Shown here piece after piece: positions 26,380 to 34,688 of a stretch of 64,000 nucleotides of DNA (position 1 is its first letter; each line of letters starts with the position of its first letter). Origin of the DNA: Siminovitchia sp047228825 (lineage in GTDB: Bacteria; Bacillota; Bacilli; Bacillales; Bacillaceae_C); NCBI RefSeq assembly GCF_047228825.1, contig NZ_JBFEGN010000012.1:1-64000 (forward strand). Direction: 5' to 3'. The position numbers and the translations under genes were made by a program. The notes below the pieces were generated by a model, which did not search any database, had not been told where the DNA came from, and was given only the letters and a program-made list of their open reading frames with translations.

Positions 26380-26612
26380 TCACTTCCCCCCTTCTCTGGC
26401 GCACGAAGTTGCCAGCTTTTGTCGAGATGCATCTATCGGGTTGGCCGGTCGGGGCAGCAAAATGAACGAGCCTTTTCATGAAAATATGGAGCAGGCGATC
26501 AGATCTGGAAGCTGCCCTGCCTCGTGCCTTCATGGAAGAGCCTTTTGTATTTTTCGGTTATAGTATGGGCGGCATCATCGCTTCTAAAGTCCCTCACTTT
26601 AAGCGGCGATAG
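26380..26612 (+). pseudogene. Remnant of a type II thioesterase (GrsT/SrfAD-like)
   Basis: Two frames join into a thioesterase core. One reads LAGRGSKMNEPFHENMEQAI (from about 26437), matching the PGRxxRxxEP region of NRPS-associated thioesterases. After a frameshift near 26500 another reads EAALPRAFMEEPFVFFGYSMGGIIA, with the G-x-S-x-G nucleophile motif GYSMGG, and stops at 26610-26612. The N-terminus is damaged and the C-terminal half with the Asp and His is missing. Such enzymes edit mischarged carrier proteins in non-ribosomal peptide synthesis, so this points to a lost pathway. Confidence 0.75.
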
Positions 26613-26662
26613 CCGGTAAGTGGGGGACTGGACAAGCAAAAAAGCTTTTTAATCGGGGGGCA

Positions 26663-27457
26663 TTATTTATAAAAAGCACCGTGCATGACCGGACCGACAT
26701 ATTCGTTTAATTTCCATCCATGTTTGATGGCAGCTGTCACAAATTCTTTTGCTCTTTTGACAGCGTCTTCCACAGACTTTCCTTTTGCCAAGTTTGCTGT
26801 AATGGCAGCGGCAAATGTACACCCGGCACCATGGTTGTATGTTGTATGCAGCTTGTCTTTTTCCAATAAGATAAATTGTTGGCCATTATAGAACAGGTCT
26901 ACCGCTTTATTCGTATTTAATCCTGTTCCCCCTTTAATGATGACATTCTGGGCACCAAGTTCATATATCTTGGCGGCGGCTTCCTTCATGTCATCGATTG
27001 TTTTGATCGGACCGGTTTGGGCAAGCTGCCATGCTTCAAACAAGTTTGGCGTAACGATGGCGGCGCGGGGAACGAGCAATTCGCGCATCGCATCTGTATT
27101 TTCCGGCTGAAGGACTTCGTCTTCGCCTTTACAGACCATAACCGGATCAATGACGACATTTTTTAATCCATGTTCATCAATTTTCTTGGCGCCAAGCTCG
27201 ATAATATCCACTGAACCAAGCATGCCTGTTTTCATTGCATCGATTCCAACAGAAAGGATGGTGTTCAATTGCTTTTCAACGATTTTGGCATCAATGGGGA
27301 AAACTTCATGATTCCAATTGTTGTCGGGATCCATTGCAACAATGGAAGCAAGTGCGGTCATGCCATACACATCATTTTCTTGGAACGTTTTTAAATCCGC
27401 CTGTATGCCGGCTCCTCCGCTGGAATCGGACCCTGCGAGTGTCAAAGCTTTTTTCAT
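26663..27457 (-). CDS. pdxK: Pyridoxal/hydroxymethylpyrimidine kinase
   Basis: 264-residue ribokinase-fold kinase. It closely resembles B. subtilis PdxK (formerly ThiD/YwdB) over its length: SDSSGGAGIQADLKTFQE (9-26), YGMTALASIVAMDP, NVVIDPVMVCKGEDEVL, and the C-terminal anion hole and catalytic Asp region NHGAGCTFAAAITANLAKG, although the usual TxGTGD is NHGAGC here as in PdxK. It phosphorylates pyridoxine, pyridoxal and pyridoxamine, and possibly hydroxymethylpyrimidine. AAGGAG precedes the ATG. It stands alone, opposite the molybdopterin cluster. Confidence 0.9.
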   Translation of the reverse strand: MKKALTLAGSDSSGGAGIQADLKTFQENDVYGMTALASIVAMDPDNNWNHEVFPIDAKIVEKQLNTILSVGIDAMKTGMLGSVDIIELGAKKIDEHGLKNVVIDPVMVCKGEDEVLQPENTDAMRELLVPRAAIVTPNLFEAWQLAQTGPIKTIDDMKEAAAKIYELGAQNVIIKGGTGLNTNKAVDLFYNGQQFILLEKDKLHTTYNHGAGCTFAAAITANLAKGKSVEDAVKRAKEFVTAAIKHGWKLNEYVGPVMHGAFYK

Positions 27458-27631
27458 TATCTCGTGCTCCTTCCAATTAAAAAGGTTGTACCAATTATAT
27501 ACCCTCTTTCGGGAGAAAGAAAATTGACAGGAAAACGCTGTGTTCCCAAAGCCGCAAAGCCCAAAAAAAGGTCAATTCTGTTATAATGATGACAACCATT
27601 TTGTAAATGGAATTTCGGGAGGCGCCGAAGC

Positions 27632-28225
27632 ATGATAACGATTATTTTAGCCGGGGGCAAATCTAGCCGGATGGGACAAAATAAAGCGCTTATGCCAATA
27701 GTCGGGGTCCGTGTCATTGACCGGATCATTGCTGAATTCCGGCCTGTTTCGGAAAAAGTCATTGTTATTGCCAACGATGCGGAGCCTTATCAAAACTTGA
27801 ATGTGCTGTTGCTTGAGGATGCTCCTTCCTATAAGGGGCAGGGACCGCTTGCAGGCATCTATACAGGTTTATATACAGCAGAGGAAGGACCGTGTCTTGT
27901 TGTGGCCTGCGATATGCCGTTTGCTTCTGCAAAGTTGGGCTGCCAGCTTATTGATATTTTAGAGAAAAATGACCGGGACGCTGTTATACCAACAGATCCT
28001 GAACGGATCCACCCGCTCTTTGCCGCCTATAACGCCCGGATTGCCGAAGCGGCGAAAGCGGCTTTAGAGGATGGGAAAAGATCGGTGAAATCAATGCTGG
28101 ACCGGATTGATGCCGAATATGTGGATGTGGGCGAAGGCATCAAGGACGTCTGGAATATGAATACAAGCCAAGACTACATAAAAGCTGCCGAGATGGCTAA
28201 AGGGTGTGAGGAAAATGACGTGTGA
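27632..28225 (+). CDS. mobA: Molybdenum cofactor guanylyltransferase
   Basis: 197-residue nucleotidyltransferase that attaches GMP to molybdopterin. The GTP-binding motif LAGGKSSRMGQNKAL (6-20) and the metal site VVACDMPF (about 93) are intact, with DVWNMNTSQDY near the end. GGGAGG lies upstream of ATG 27632. It is the first gene of a tight cluster, with its last 11 bases overlapping moaE, so the cluster supplies the guanylated cofactor used by enzymes of the DMSO reductase or formate dehydrogenase type; none is in the window. Confidence 0.93.
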   Translation: MITIILAGGKSSRMGQNKALMPIVGVRVIDRIIAEFRPVSEKVIVIANDAEPYQNLNVLLLEDAPSYKGQGPLAGIYTGLYTAEEGPCLVVACDMPFASAKLGCQLIDILEKNDRDAVIPTDPERIHPLFAAYNARIAEAAKAALEDGKRSVKSMLDRIDAEYVDVGEGIKDVWNMNTSQDYIKAAEMAKGCEENDV

Positions 28226-28679
28226 GATTACGAGGGATCCGATCAATATTAATGATGTTTTTCAAAAGGTTGTTCGAAGGGAAGCAGGAGCGGTGACAAT
28301 GTTTGCCGGAACAGTGCGCGAGCTGACGCATGGAAGGAAAACCCTTTTTTTGGAATATGAAGCGTATGAGTCAATGGCGCTTAAACAAATGGAACAAATT
28401 GTCAATGAAATGAAGGACAGGTGGCCTGTTGTCGAAGTGGCCATGATCCACCGCATCGGCCGGCTGGAGATTAGCGACATCGCGATCGCGATTGCCGTAT
28501 CTTCCCCGCATCGGCCCGAAGCCTATGAGGCGAATCGCCACGCAATTGAAAGGGTAAAAGAACTGGTGCCGATTTGGAAAAAAGAGCATTGGGAAGATGG
28601 GGAGGAATGGGTCGGCAATCAACAAGGAACAAAAGAGTATGTCACAAGAAAACCGGAAGAAGGTGATTTGCTTGAATAA
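28215..28679 (+). CDS. moaE: Molybdopterin synthase large subunit
   Basis: 154-residue catalytic subunit that transfers sulfur from the MoaD thiocarboxylate to precursor Z. Conserved parts: GAVTMFAGTVRELTHG, LEYEAYESMA, HRIGRLEI, and PIWKKEHWEDGEEWV with the catalytic lysines near residue 120. ATG 28215 overlaps the end of mobA; an in-frame GTG at 28206 is the alternative. Its stop (28677-28679) overlaps the moaD start, an arrangement that would balance subunit synthesis. Confidence 0.93.
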   Translation: MTCEITRDPININDVFQKVVRREAGAVTMFAGTVRELTHGRKTLFLEYEAYESMALKQMEQIVNEMKDRWPVVEVAMIHRIGRLEISDIAIAIAVSSPHRPEAYEANRHAIERVKELVPIWKKEHWEDGEEWVGNQQGTKEYVTRKPEEGDLLE

Positions 28680-28905
28680 GGTTATGTTGTTTGCCCATTT
28701 AAAGGAAAATGCCGGAAAAAGCTTTATGGAAATCAATGCGGCCGGCAAAACAGTTAAAGAATTGCGCGCTTACCTGGAAAAAGAAACGTCATTGGGCAGT
28801 TTGGCCGGCATTATGATTGCGGTCAATGAGGAATTTGCCAAAGACGAACGGGTCATAGGTGAAAAGGACGAAATCGCGTTAATTCCTCCTGTCAGCGGGG
28901 GGTGA
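28672..28905 (+). CDS. moaD: Molybdopterin synthase sulfur carrier
   Basis: 77-residue ubiquitin-like protein ending in the required Gly-Gly (IPPVSGG). The start is TTG 28672, giving MNKVMLFAHLKENAG, the expected first beta strand; it overlaps moaE by eight bases and is preceded by GAAGGTGAT. A longer frame upstream would run inside moaE and add unrelated residues. The C-terminus is adenylated by the adjacent MoeB and then carries sulfur to MoaE. Confidence 0.92.
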   Translation: MNKVMLFAHLKENAGKSFMEINAAGKTVKELRAYLEKETSLGSLAGIMIAVNEEFAKDERVIGEKDEIALIPPVSGG

Positions 28906-29939
28906 TGGCGATGGCTTACCCAGCAGGACGTTATTCACGGCAGGAGCTTTTTAAGCCGATCGGGCCCGCCGGACAAAAAGAAATTCGCAAAAAACACGCC
29001 ATCATTGTCGGTGTGGGGGCGCTTGGGACTCACACTTCTGAACTTTTGGCAAGGGCCGGAGTCGGGAAGCTGACCTTGATAGACAGGGATTATGTAGAAA
29101 TGAGCAACCTGCAGCGCCAGCATTTGTTTATAGAAGAAGATGCAAGGAAAAAATGGCCGAAAGCGGAGGCGGCAAAAGAGAAGCTGCAACTTATTAATAA
29201 AGACGTGCAAATTTCCGCAATCGTCGCCCAGGCAGATGCTTCCTTGCTGGAAAATGTCGTGGAGAGTGCGGATCTATTAATAGATGGAACGGACAATTTT
29301 GAAACTAGATTTTTAATGAATGATCTGGCACAAAAATACCGGCTTCCTTATTTATTCGGATCCTGCCTCGGCAGCTTTGGCATGGCTTTTTCCATTATTC
29401 CGGGTGTTACGCCGTGCCTGCAATGTTTGCTGAAAAAAATTCCGTTACAAGGGCAAACATGTGATACGGTCGGCATTATCGCACCAACGGTACAAATGGT
29501 AACAGCCCATCAAGGTGCGGAAGCGTTGAAAATTTTATCCGGCAACATGAATGCCGTCAGAAAAACGTACGTTTCCTTCGATCTATGGGAAAACGAATAT
29601 TTATCTTTAAAAACGGATGCACTGAAGGAAAGCAGCTGCCGTTCATGCGGCGAGAGGCCGGTATACCCGTTTTTGGACCCGGAGCTTGAAATGAAAGTGG
29701 CCGTTTTATGCGGCCGTGATACGGTACAAATCAGGCCGGCGGAGCAGGGGGATTTTCCTTTGGAACAGATCGTCAGGCAATGGCGTTCAGCGGGGTATGA
29801 AGTAGGCGGAAATCCTTTTCTCGTTTCCGTCCGCAAGGATGGAACCAGGGCCGTATTTTTCCGCGACGGCCGCGCGCTTATTCATGGGACGAGCGATCCT
29901 GATACAGCCAGAAAGATTTATCATTCACTGGTAGGATAA
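28905..29939 (+). CDS. moeB: MoaD adenylyltransferase MoeB/ThiF-like
   Basis: About 344-residue E1-like enzyme that adenylates the C-terminus of MoaD (or ThiS). ATP-binding turn VGVGALGTHTSELLARAGVG, RDYVEMSNLQRQ with the catalytic arginine, DGTDNFETR, and paired zinc cysteines CLQC and CRSC. A C-terminal extension of about 90 residues beyond the last zinc pair is common in Bacillus ThiF/MoeB. ATG 28905 overlaps the moaD stop (TGATG); in-frame starts at 28902 and 28911 are also possible. Its place after moaD argues for the molybdopterin role, with ThiF activity possible. The early-step genes moaA, moaC and moeA are not in the window. Confidence 0.9.
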   Translation: MAMAYPAGRYSRQELFKPIGPAGQKEIRKKHAIIVGVGALGTHTSELLARAGVGKLTLIDRDYVEMSNLQRQHLFIEEDARKKWPKAEAAKEKLQLINKDVQISAIVAQADASLLENVVESADLLIDGTDNFETRFLMNDLAQKYRLPYLFGSCLGSFGMAFSIIPGVTPCLQCLLKKIPLQGQTCDTVGIIAPTVQMVTAHQGAEALKILSGNMNAVRKTYVSFDLWENEYLSLKTDALKESSCRSCGERPVYPFLDPELEMKVAVLCGRDTVQIRPAEQGDFPLEQIVRQWRSAGYEVGGNPFLVSVRKDGTRAVFFRDGRALIHGTSDPDTARKIYHSLVG

Positions 29940-30141
29940 TGGAAATAATGGCTGAAGGGGGAGAATCCGTTTGGTTTCGAGTTCGACGATTGCCGTCGGA
30001 ACACCGATCGTTTTGCTGATTCTTTTTAAAAAGAAGCTTCCAATCTTGCTGAAAGTTTTCATTATGGTGCGCTGACATTCATCCTTTTTGCCCAAGTGCT
30101 TGATTGATTGGTTCATGATGAAATATAGGGAATATAAACTG

Positions 30142-30175
30142 AAAAAAGCAGGTGGATCTTTTCCACCCGCTTTTT
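30142..30175 (-). terminator. Terminator of the general stress gene
   Basis: Stem AAAAAAGCAGGTGGA / TCCACCCGCTTTTT around a short TCTTT loop, 12 bases beyond the stop of the minus-strand gene, with a T-tract on the minus strand. The stretch 29940-30141 between moeB and this terminator holds only a doubtful 45-codon minus frame (from about 30060). Confidence 0.75.
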
Positions 30176-30186
30176 GCCATTTCATA

Positions 30187-30510
30187 TTAATGTTTTTTCG
30201 CAACCAACACAATTTCTCCGCCGTCCAACACTTTTTCATACTTTTCGGCCTCTGCTTTGCTCAGCCCGACCGCTTCAAATTCGGAGCGGAGCTCATCGCC
30301 TCTTTTACGGAAAATGTTTGTTACAGAATTAACCAAGCCTTGCTCTGCCACTCCGACTTCACCTGTGTCCAATGCCTCCGTCAAGTCCTTTTCCCGTTCT
30401 TCACCGTGTGCAAATAAATATATATTTTCCTTATCATATCCTTCCGCTGTTAACTGGTTAATAACTTCCTTTGCCTGTATTCCATTTTCGCATATTTTAA
30501 CAGTATTCAT
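30187..30510 (-). CDS. General stress protein 17M-like (YflT domain)
   Basis: 107-residue protein with the YflT/general stress protein 17M domain: KICENGIQAKEVINQLTAEGYDKENIYLFAHGEER at the front and FEAVGLSKAEAEKYEKVLDGGEIVLVAKK at the end. Relatives in B. subtilis belong to the sigma-B general stress regulon; molecular function is unknown. Start ATG 30510 follows AAAGGAGG; a longer frame upstream is excluded because it reads through the promoter. A well-matched sigma-B promoter lies at 30568-30593. Confidence 0.87.
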   Translation of the reverse strand: MNTVKICENGIQAKEVINQLTAEGYDKENIYLFAHGEEREKDLTEALDTGEVGVAEQGLVNSVTNIFRKRGDELRSEFEAVGLSKAEAEKYEKVLDGGEIVLVAKKH

Positions 30511-30567
30511 GGAAAAGCCTCCTTTGAAGTCTATTTTGGGGACCAATAGCGGTCCGCTAGTATGTAT

Positions 30568-30593
30568 ATATCCGGACAAGTTTCACATTAAAC
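30568..30593 (-). promoter_or_regulatory. Sigma-B-type promoter of the stress gene
   Basis: Minus strand GTTTAA (complement of 30588-30593), 14-base spacer, GGATAT (complement of 30568-30573); the known sigma-B consensus is GTTTAA-N12-14-GGGTAT, one mismatch. It lies about 58 bases before the start codon of a gene family known to be sigma-B dependent. Confidence 0.75.
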
Positions 30594-30679
30594 ATCATCG
30601 ATGGGCGTTTTAATGTTCTTCCAGTGTAAAATATGCAAGAATAAATGCATGGTAGCATGTGTGTAAAGGAGGAACTTTC

Positions 30680-31360
30680 GTGTCGAAGAAAATTTTAAAA
30701 AACGACTGGGGACCGCTTTTGGAAGAGGAGTTTCAAAAGCCGTATTATTTAAATCTGAGGGAGTTTTTAAAAAAGGAATACAGAGAAAAAAATGTTTATC
30801 CGCCCATGCATGATATTTTCAATGCTTTGCATTATACTCCTTACAATGATGTAAAAGTTGTTTTGCTCGGACAGGATCCTTACCACGGTCCGGGACAGGC
30901 GCATGGCCTCAGTTTTTCGGTGAAGCCGGACGTCCCTATCCCCCCATCCCTTCAAAATATATTCAAAGAGTTAGAGAATGACTTGGGCTGCTTTATTCCG
31001 AACAACGGTTTTTTGGTAAAGTGGGCCAAAGAAGGAATCCTGCTGTTGAATACGGTTTTGACGGTAAGAGCGGGACAGGCCCACTCTCATCGCGGCAAAG
31101 GCTGGGAAATATTTACGGATAAAGTGATTTCGTTAATCAATGAACGCCCAAAACCAGCCGTGTTTATTCTTTGGGGGAGGCCCGCAAGAGAGAAGCTGCG
31201 CCTGATAGATACAAAAAAACACAAAATCATTCAATCTCCCCATCCGAGCCCTCTGTCGGCGAACCGTGGTTTTTTCGGAAGCCGCCCATTTACCAAAACG
31301 AACGCATTTTTACAAGAAATGGGTGAAGAGCCAATTGATTGGCAGATTCCCAACTTGTAA
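30680..31360 (+). CDS. ung: Uracil-DNA glycosylase
   Basis: 226-residue family 1 uracil-DNA glycosylase that removes uracil from DNA. Catalytic motif GQDPYHGPGQAHGLSFSV (about 62-79) with the water-activating Asp, and the HPSPLSANRGFFG motif (about 188) with the catalytic His and intercalating loop. The start is GTG 30680 behind AAAGGAGGA; upstream in-frame GTG codons overlap that site. B. subtilis ung (ywdG) is likewise followed by ywdI and ywdK. Confidence 0.96.
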   Translation: MSKKILKNDWGPLLEEEFQKPYYLNLREFLKKEYREKNVYPPMHDIFNALHYTPYNDVKVVLLGQDPYHGPGQAHGLSFSVKPDVPIPPSLQNIFKELENDLGCFIPNNGFLVKWAKEGILLLNTVLTVRAGQAHSHRGKGWEIFTDKVISLINERPKPAVFILWGRPAREKLRLIDTKKHKIIQSPHPSPLSANRGFFGSRPFTKTNAFLQEMGEEPIDWQIPNL

Positions 31361-31426
31361 CGTTTTTGATTTTTTGGCTCAATGGCCTTATGCTTGTAAG
31401 TAAGAGCCATACAAGGGGGATTATCC

Positions 31427-31684
31427 GTGAACGTTACATATAACGCATTTATTGATAAAATGGAACGGGAGTTGTTAAAGGCTAAACAAGCGGAAAGCGC
31501 AGAAGAAATCCGCGGGTGCATGTTCGCTGTCAAGGCCCTTGCCGAACTGGTCATCGAAGCGGGTGGCCAAGGAGGCGGCAAAGAACAAAAAGAGCATCAT
31601 GTTTCTTCAAGTCCTGTAAAAGAACTTGGCGGCAAAATATTGAAGGATGAAGAAGCCAATGGGGAATCGATTTTTGATTTTTAA
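31427..31684 (+). CDS. ywdI: YwdI-like protein (DUF5327)
   Basis: 85-residue small soluble protein matching YwdI of B. subtilis in position and in its N-terminal helix (YNAFIDKMERELLKAKQAES and MFAVKALAELVIEA), followed by a polar linker and an acidic end. No known function. Start GTG 31427 follows AAGGGGGATT. It lies between ung and ywdK as expected and probably shares their transcript. Confidence 0.8.
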   Translation: MNVTYNAFIDKMERELLKAKQAESAEEIRGCMFAVKALAELVIEAGGQGGGKEQKEHHVSSSPVKELGGKILKDEEANGESIFDF

Positions 31685-31703
31685 GTGATGGGAGAGCAGA
31701 CGG

Positions 31704-32075
31704 ATGAAAATATTTGTTATTTTGGGAGCAGTCAATGCCTTTCTTTCAGTTGCACTCGGGGCATTTGGTGCCCATGGATTGGAAAATAAGCTTGAGCCCA
31801 AATATTTGGAAATATGGAAAACGGGCGTCCAATATCAAATGTTTCATGCCCTTGGTTTACTGGCAATCGGCATCATTTCCGGGAAGGTTGGGGCAAGTTC
31901 CTTGCTTTCATGGTCGGGCTGGCTGATGCTCATCGGCATTATTTTGTTTTCCGGAAGCCTATACGTCCTCAGTACATCAGGGATAAAAGTACTGGGGGCC
32001 ATTACGCCGTTTGGCGGGGTGGCATTCCTTGTCTCCTGGGTTTTGCTTATCTTGTTTTCAATTAAATATTTATAA
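31704..32075 (+). CDS. ywdK: DUF423 membrane protein (YwdK)
   Basis: 123-residue integral membrane protein with four hydrophobic helices. Diagnostic DUF423 segments: LGAVNAFLSVALGAFGAHGLE (6-26), QYQMFHALGLLAIGI and FSGSLYVLSTSGIKVLGAITPFGGVAFL. Function unknown; the family is widespread in bacteria. GGGAGAG precedes the ATG by ten bases. Last gene of the ung-ywdI-ywdK group, followed by a terminator. Confidence 0.9.
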   Translation: MKIFVILGAVNAFLSVALGAFGAHGLENKLEPKYLEIWKTGVQYQMFHALGLLAIGIISGKVGASSLLSWSGWLMLIGIILFSGSLYVLSTSGIKVLGAITPFGGVAFLVSWVLLILFSIKYL

Positions 32076-32079
32076 GACT

Positions 32080-32113
32080 AAAAACCTCGGATCCTTACAG
32101 ATTCGAGGTTTTT
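32080..32113 (+). terminator. Terminator after ywdK
   Basis: Stem AAAAACCTCGGATC / GATTCGAGGTTTTT with a CTTACA loop and terminal T-tract; only small mismatches. Confidence 0.85.
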
Positions 32114-32181
32114 GTGCTTGTTAAGGCCGGAGTTGCTCCGGTCTGTACGACGATAAACAGGCGCTTGTGCTTATCTTAATT

Positions 32182-32643
32182 TTACCTGGGTGCGTAACGT
32201 GCTGTGCCTGCCCCAAAAGGATATTCATATTCAATCGGTTCGCTAAATGTGACATAATCGATATACACCATCGGGATCAAATATCTTTTCCCTGTTTCCG
32301 GATCGCTGATGATAAGGTGATCACGGCCGGCCGCCTCGATCAGTCCCCTGAAAATTTTTGCATTCCATTCCCTGTTATTTTCAAATGTAGCATGAACCTC
32401 AACAAGTTTTCCTTTGTTTAAACGCAGAATATTTTCAATGTAAGACTCCTCTATTGGAAGCATGCCGGGGACATTGACGCCGCCTTTGGTCCCTGTCACG
32501 GGTGTCGGAACATGCATGGGCTGCTGCATCGTTTGGGGCGGCATCATTCCATAATAAGGCTGTTGGCCATAGGGGATTTGACCTTGCGGGATCTGACCTT
32601 GCGGGAAAGGACCTCCCCCTTGCGGTTGATTTGTTTTCGCCAA
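32182..32643 (-). CDS. gerQ: Spore coat protein GerQ
   Basis: 153-residue spore coat protein, cross-linked by transglutaminase in B. subtilis and needed for normal localisation of the cortex-lytic enzyme CwlJ during germination. The N-terminal half is low complexity, rich in Pro, Gln and Gly with near-repeats (PQGQIPQGQIPYGQQPYYGM), followed by the conserved C-terminal domain (SYIENILRLNKGKLVEVHATFENN, KIFRGLIEAAGRDHLIISDP, YLIPMVYIDYVTF). Start TTG 32643 follows GAGGAGGG. A sigma-E-type promoter lies upstream (32693-32721), consistent with mother-cell expression. Confidence 0.94.
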   Translation of the reverse strand: MAKTNQPQGGGPFPQGQIPQGQIPYGQQPYYGMMPPQTMQQPMHVPTPVTGTKGGVNVPGMLPIEESYIENILRLNKGKLVEVHATFENNREWNAKIFRGLIEAAGRDHLIISDPETGKRYLIPMVYIDYVTFSEPIEYEYPFGAGTARYAPR

Positions 32644-32692
32644 AGCATTCCCTCCTCAAAAGATGAGTTATTCTGGATTTAATGTTCTTTTA

Positions 32693-32721
32693 TATGTATG
32701 TAAAATGGAGGGGGAACATGC
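32693..32721 (-). promoter_or_regulatory. Sigma-E-type promoter of gerQ
   Basis: Minus strand GCATGTT (complement of 32715-32721), 14-base spacer, CATACATA (complement of 32693-32700). The sigma-E consensus as I recall is near KMATATT-N14-CATACAnT. One mismatch in each box, at a sensible distance from the gerQ start. Confidence 0.65.
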
Positions 32722-32722
32722 G

Positions 32723-32756
32723 AAAAAAATCCCCCATTCATTACAAATGGGGGGAA
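32723..32756 (-). terminator. Terminator of hemQ
   Basis: Minus-strand hairpin TTCCCCCCATT / AATGGGGGATT with a short loop, followed by a T-tract (complement of AAAAAAA at 32723-32729). It sits immediately beyond the hemQ stop and just upstream of the gerQ promoter. Confidence 0.85.
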
Positions 32757-32759
32757 GGG

Positions 32760-33512
32760 TTATTTTACATGCAAAAATTGATCGAGCCGGTTGCTTTCAA
32801 GCAAATGTCCAACAAAAAACGAACCGAATTCACCGTAGCGGGCACTCACTTCATCGAAGCGCATTTCGTATACAAGTTTTTTGAATTGCAGTACATCATC
32901 GGAAAAGAGGGTAACTCCCCATTCGTAATCATCAAACCCGACAGAACCGGTAATGATTTGTTTTACCTTCCCGGCATATTGGCGGCCGATCAATCCGTGG
33001 CTATACATAAGGTCTTTCCGTTCTTCCATTGTCAGCATGTACCAGTTGTCATGGCCTTCCCGGCGCTTGTCCATCGGATAAAACGAAACATATTTCGTTT
33101 TGGGCAATATCGGGTATAAACGGGAACGGACATATGGATTCTCGTATGGATCTTCATCAGAATCTCCGGCAAGATAGCTGCTTAATTCCACGACGGAAAA
33201 ATAGGAATATGCCGGTGTTGTATACTCCGCAATTGTCAGTTTATTAAATTCATTTTCAAGATCATTCAATTCTTCCATTGTTGGCCGCAAAATCATTAGC
33301 ATGAAGTCTGCCTTTTGCCCTATAATCGTATACAAGGCATGGCTGCCTTCTTTGCGGTCTTGCACATCATCCAGTTTTCCAAGGAACTGCTTGAATTCGT
33401 GAATGGCGGCTTGCCGTGCATCATTGGATAATAATTTCCATGCCGCCCAATCGATTGTCCGAAAATCATGCAGCGCGTACCAACCGTCTAACGTTTGCGC
33501 CGGTTCACTCAC
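32760..33512 (-). CDS. hemQ: Coproheme decarboxylase HemQ
   Basis: 250-residue member of the chlorite dismutase-like family that converts coproheme III to heme b, the last step of the coproporphyrin-dependent heme pathway of Gram-positive bacteria. LDGWYALHDFRTIDWAAWKLLS at the N-terminus, the catalytic tyrosine in VSFYPMDKRREG, and the heme-ligand histidine in YSHGLIGRQY. The start is GTG 33512, giving MSEPAQTLDGW like B. subtilis HemQ, with GGGAG eight bases upstream; the ATG at 33527 contains that site. Divergent from pta. Confidence 0.94.
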   Translation of the reverse strand: MSEPAQTLDGWYALHDFRTIDWAAWKLLSNDARQAAIHEFKQFLGKLDDVQDRKEGSHALYTIIGQKADFMLMILRPTMEELNDLENEFNKLTIAEYTTPAYSYFSVVELSSYLAGDSDEDPYENPYVRSRLYPILPKTKYVSFYPMDKRREGHDNWYMLTMEERKDLMYSHGLIGRQYAGKVKQIITGSVGFDDYEWGVTLFSDDVLQFKKLVYEMRFDEVSARYGEFGSFFVGHLLESNRLDQFLHVK

Positions 33513-33676
33513 AACGATCACTCCCATACTTTATAATCCATTATTACTATAGCACAGTTTATCCGTTTCTTAAATTCGCATCACTCTTATTGAAAAAGGG
33601 AATAGGGAAAGAATGGCGTTTCTTGAAAAAGTGTAAAATATGTGATGATTTCGGATCACATTTGGGAGGCAAGAAT

Positions 33677-34657
33677 ATGGAGGAATTATTTCATGGGTTG
33701 AAAACAAAGGCAGCCGGATGGGAAAGAAAAATTGTTTTTCCCGAATCAATGGACTCGCGGATTCTTGCTGCAGCAGGCCGGCTTGCAAAGGAGGGGGCAT
33801 TGACGCCGGTATTAATCGGCGATTTTGAAGAAATTGGCAAATTTGCCCGAGAACTGGACATTTCTGTGGAGGAAATGGAAATATACGATCCCCACAAATA
33901 TGTCGGAATGGATGAAATGATCGGAGCATTGGTGGAGCGGAGAAAAGGAAAAGTGACGGAATCGGAAGCTTCGGAACTATTACTCGATGCAAACTATTTT
34001 GGTACCATGCTCGTCTATTTAAAAAAAGCCCATGGTTTGGTGAGTGGGGCTGCGCATTCAACTGCCGATACGGTCCGGCCCGCTCTTCAGATCATCAAAA
34101 CAAAACAAGGAGTCGGCAAGGTTTCGGGCATATTTCTCATGGTCAGGGAGGAAGAAAAGTATATGTTTGCCGATTGCGCGATCAATATTGCCCCAACCGG
34201 CCGGGAGCTGGCGGAAATAGCCGTGGAAAGTGCAAAAACGGCCCGTATGTTTGATATAGATCCCCGTGTGGCTGTCCTCAGCTTTTCGACGAAAGGGTCG
34301 GCCCACTCCGAAGAAACAGTTAAAGCGGCGGAGGCCGTTCAACTGGCCAAAAATATGCATCCTGAACTGGTGATTGACGGCGAATTTCAGTTTGATGCGG
34401 CTTTCGTGCCGGCTGTGGCGTTCAAAAAAGCGCCCGATTCAGAAATTCAAGGGGATGCAAACATTTTTATTTTCCCAAGTCTGGAGGCAGGGAACATCGG
34501 GTACAAAATTGCGGAACGGCTGGGTGGCTTTGCCGCAGTCGGCCCAATCCTCCAAGGATTAAACGCCCCCGTGAACGACCTTTCCCGGGGATGCAGTGAA
34601 GAGGACGTATATCGACTTGCAATTATAACAGCTGTCCAATCAATGGGACAAACATAA
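33677..34657 (+). CDS. pta: Phosphate acetyltransferase
   Basis: 326-residue short-form Pta that exchanges acetyl-CoA and acetyl phosphate in overflow metabolism. Conserved segments: VFPESMDSRILAAAGRLAKEG, GMLVYLKKAHGLVSGAAHST (GTMLVYLKKA here), SGIFLMVR, VAVLSFSTKGSA, DGEFQFDAAF and NIFIFPSLEAGNIGYK. ATG 33677 follows GGGAGGCAAGA. The frame is open upstream but that sequence is intergenic. Followed 31 bases later by lipL, as in B. subtilis (pta-ywfL). Confidence 0.96.
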   Translation: MEELFHGLKTKAAGWERKIVFPESMDSRILAAAGRLAKEGALTPVLIGDFEEIGKFARELDISVEEMEIYDPHKYVGMDEMIGALVERRKGKVTESEASELLLDANYFGTMLVYLKKAHGLVSGAAHSTADTVRPALQIIKTKQGVGKVSGIFLMVREEEKYMFADCAINIAPTGRELAEIAVESAKTARMFDIDPRVAVLSFSTKGSAHSEETVKAAEAVQLAKNMHPELVIDGEFQFDAAFVPAVAFKKAPDSEIQGDANIFIFPSLEAGNIGYKIAERLGGFAAVGPILQGLNAPVNDLSRGCSEEDVYRLAIITAVQSMGQT

Positions 34658-34688
34658 TGGCATCAAGAGAGACAAGAGGAGAGAACTG

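Noticed and set aside
29925..30078. Minus-strand frame MKTFSKIGSFFLKRISKT... downstream of moeB
   Set aside because: About 45 codons, no good ribosome binding site and no family; it could be a small gene or remnant but evidence is too thin to annotate.
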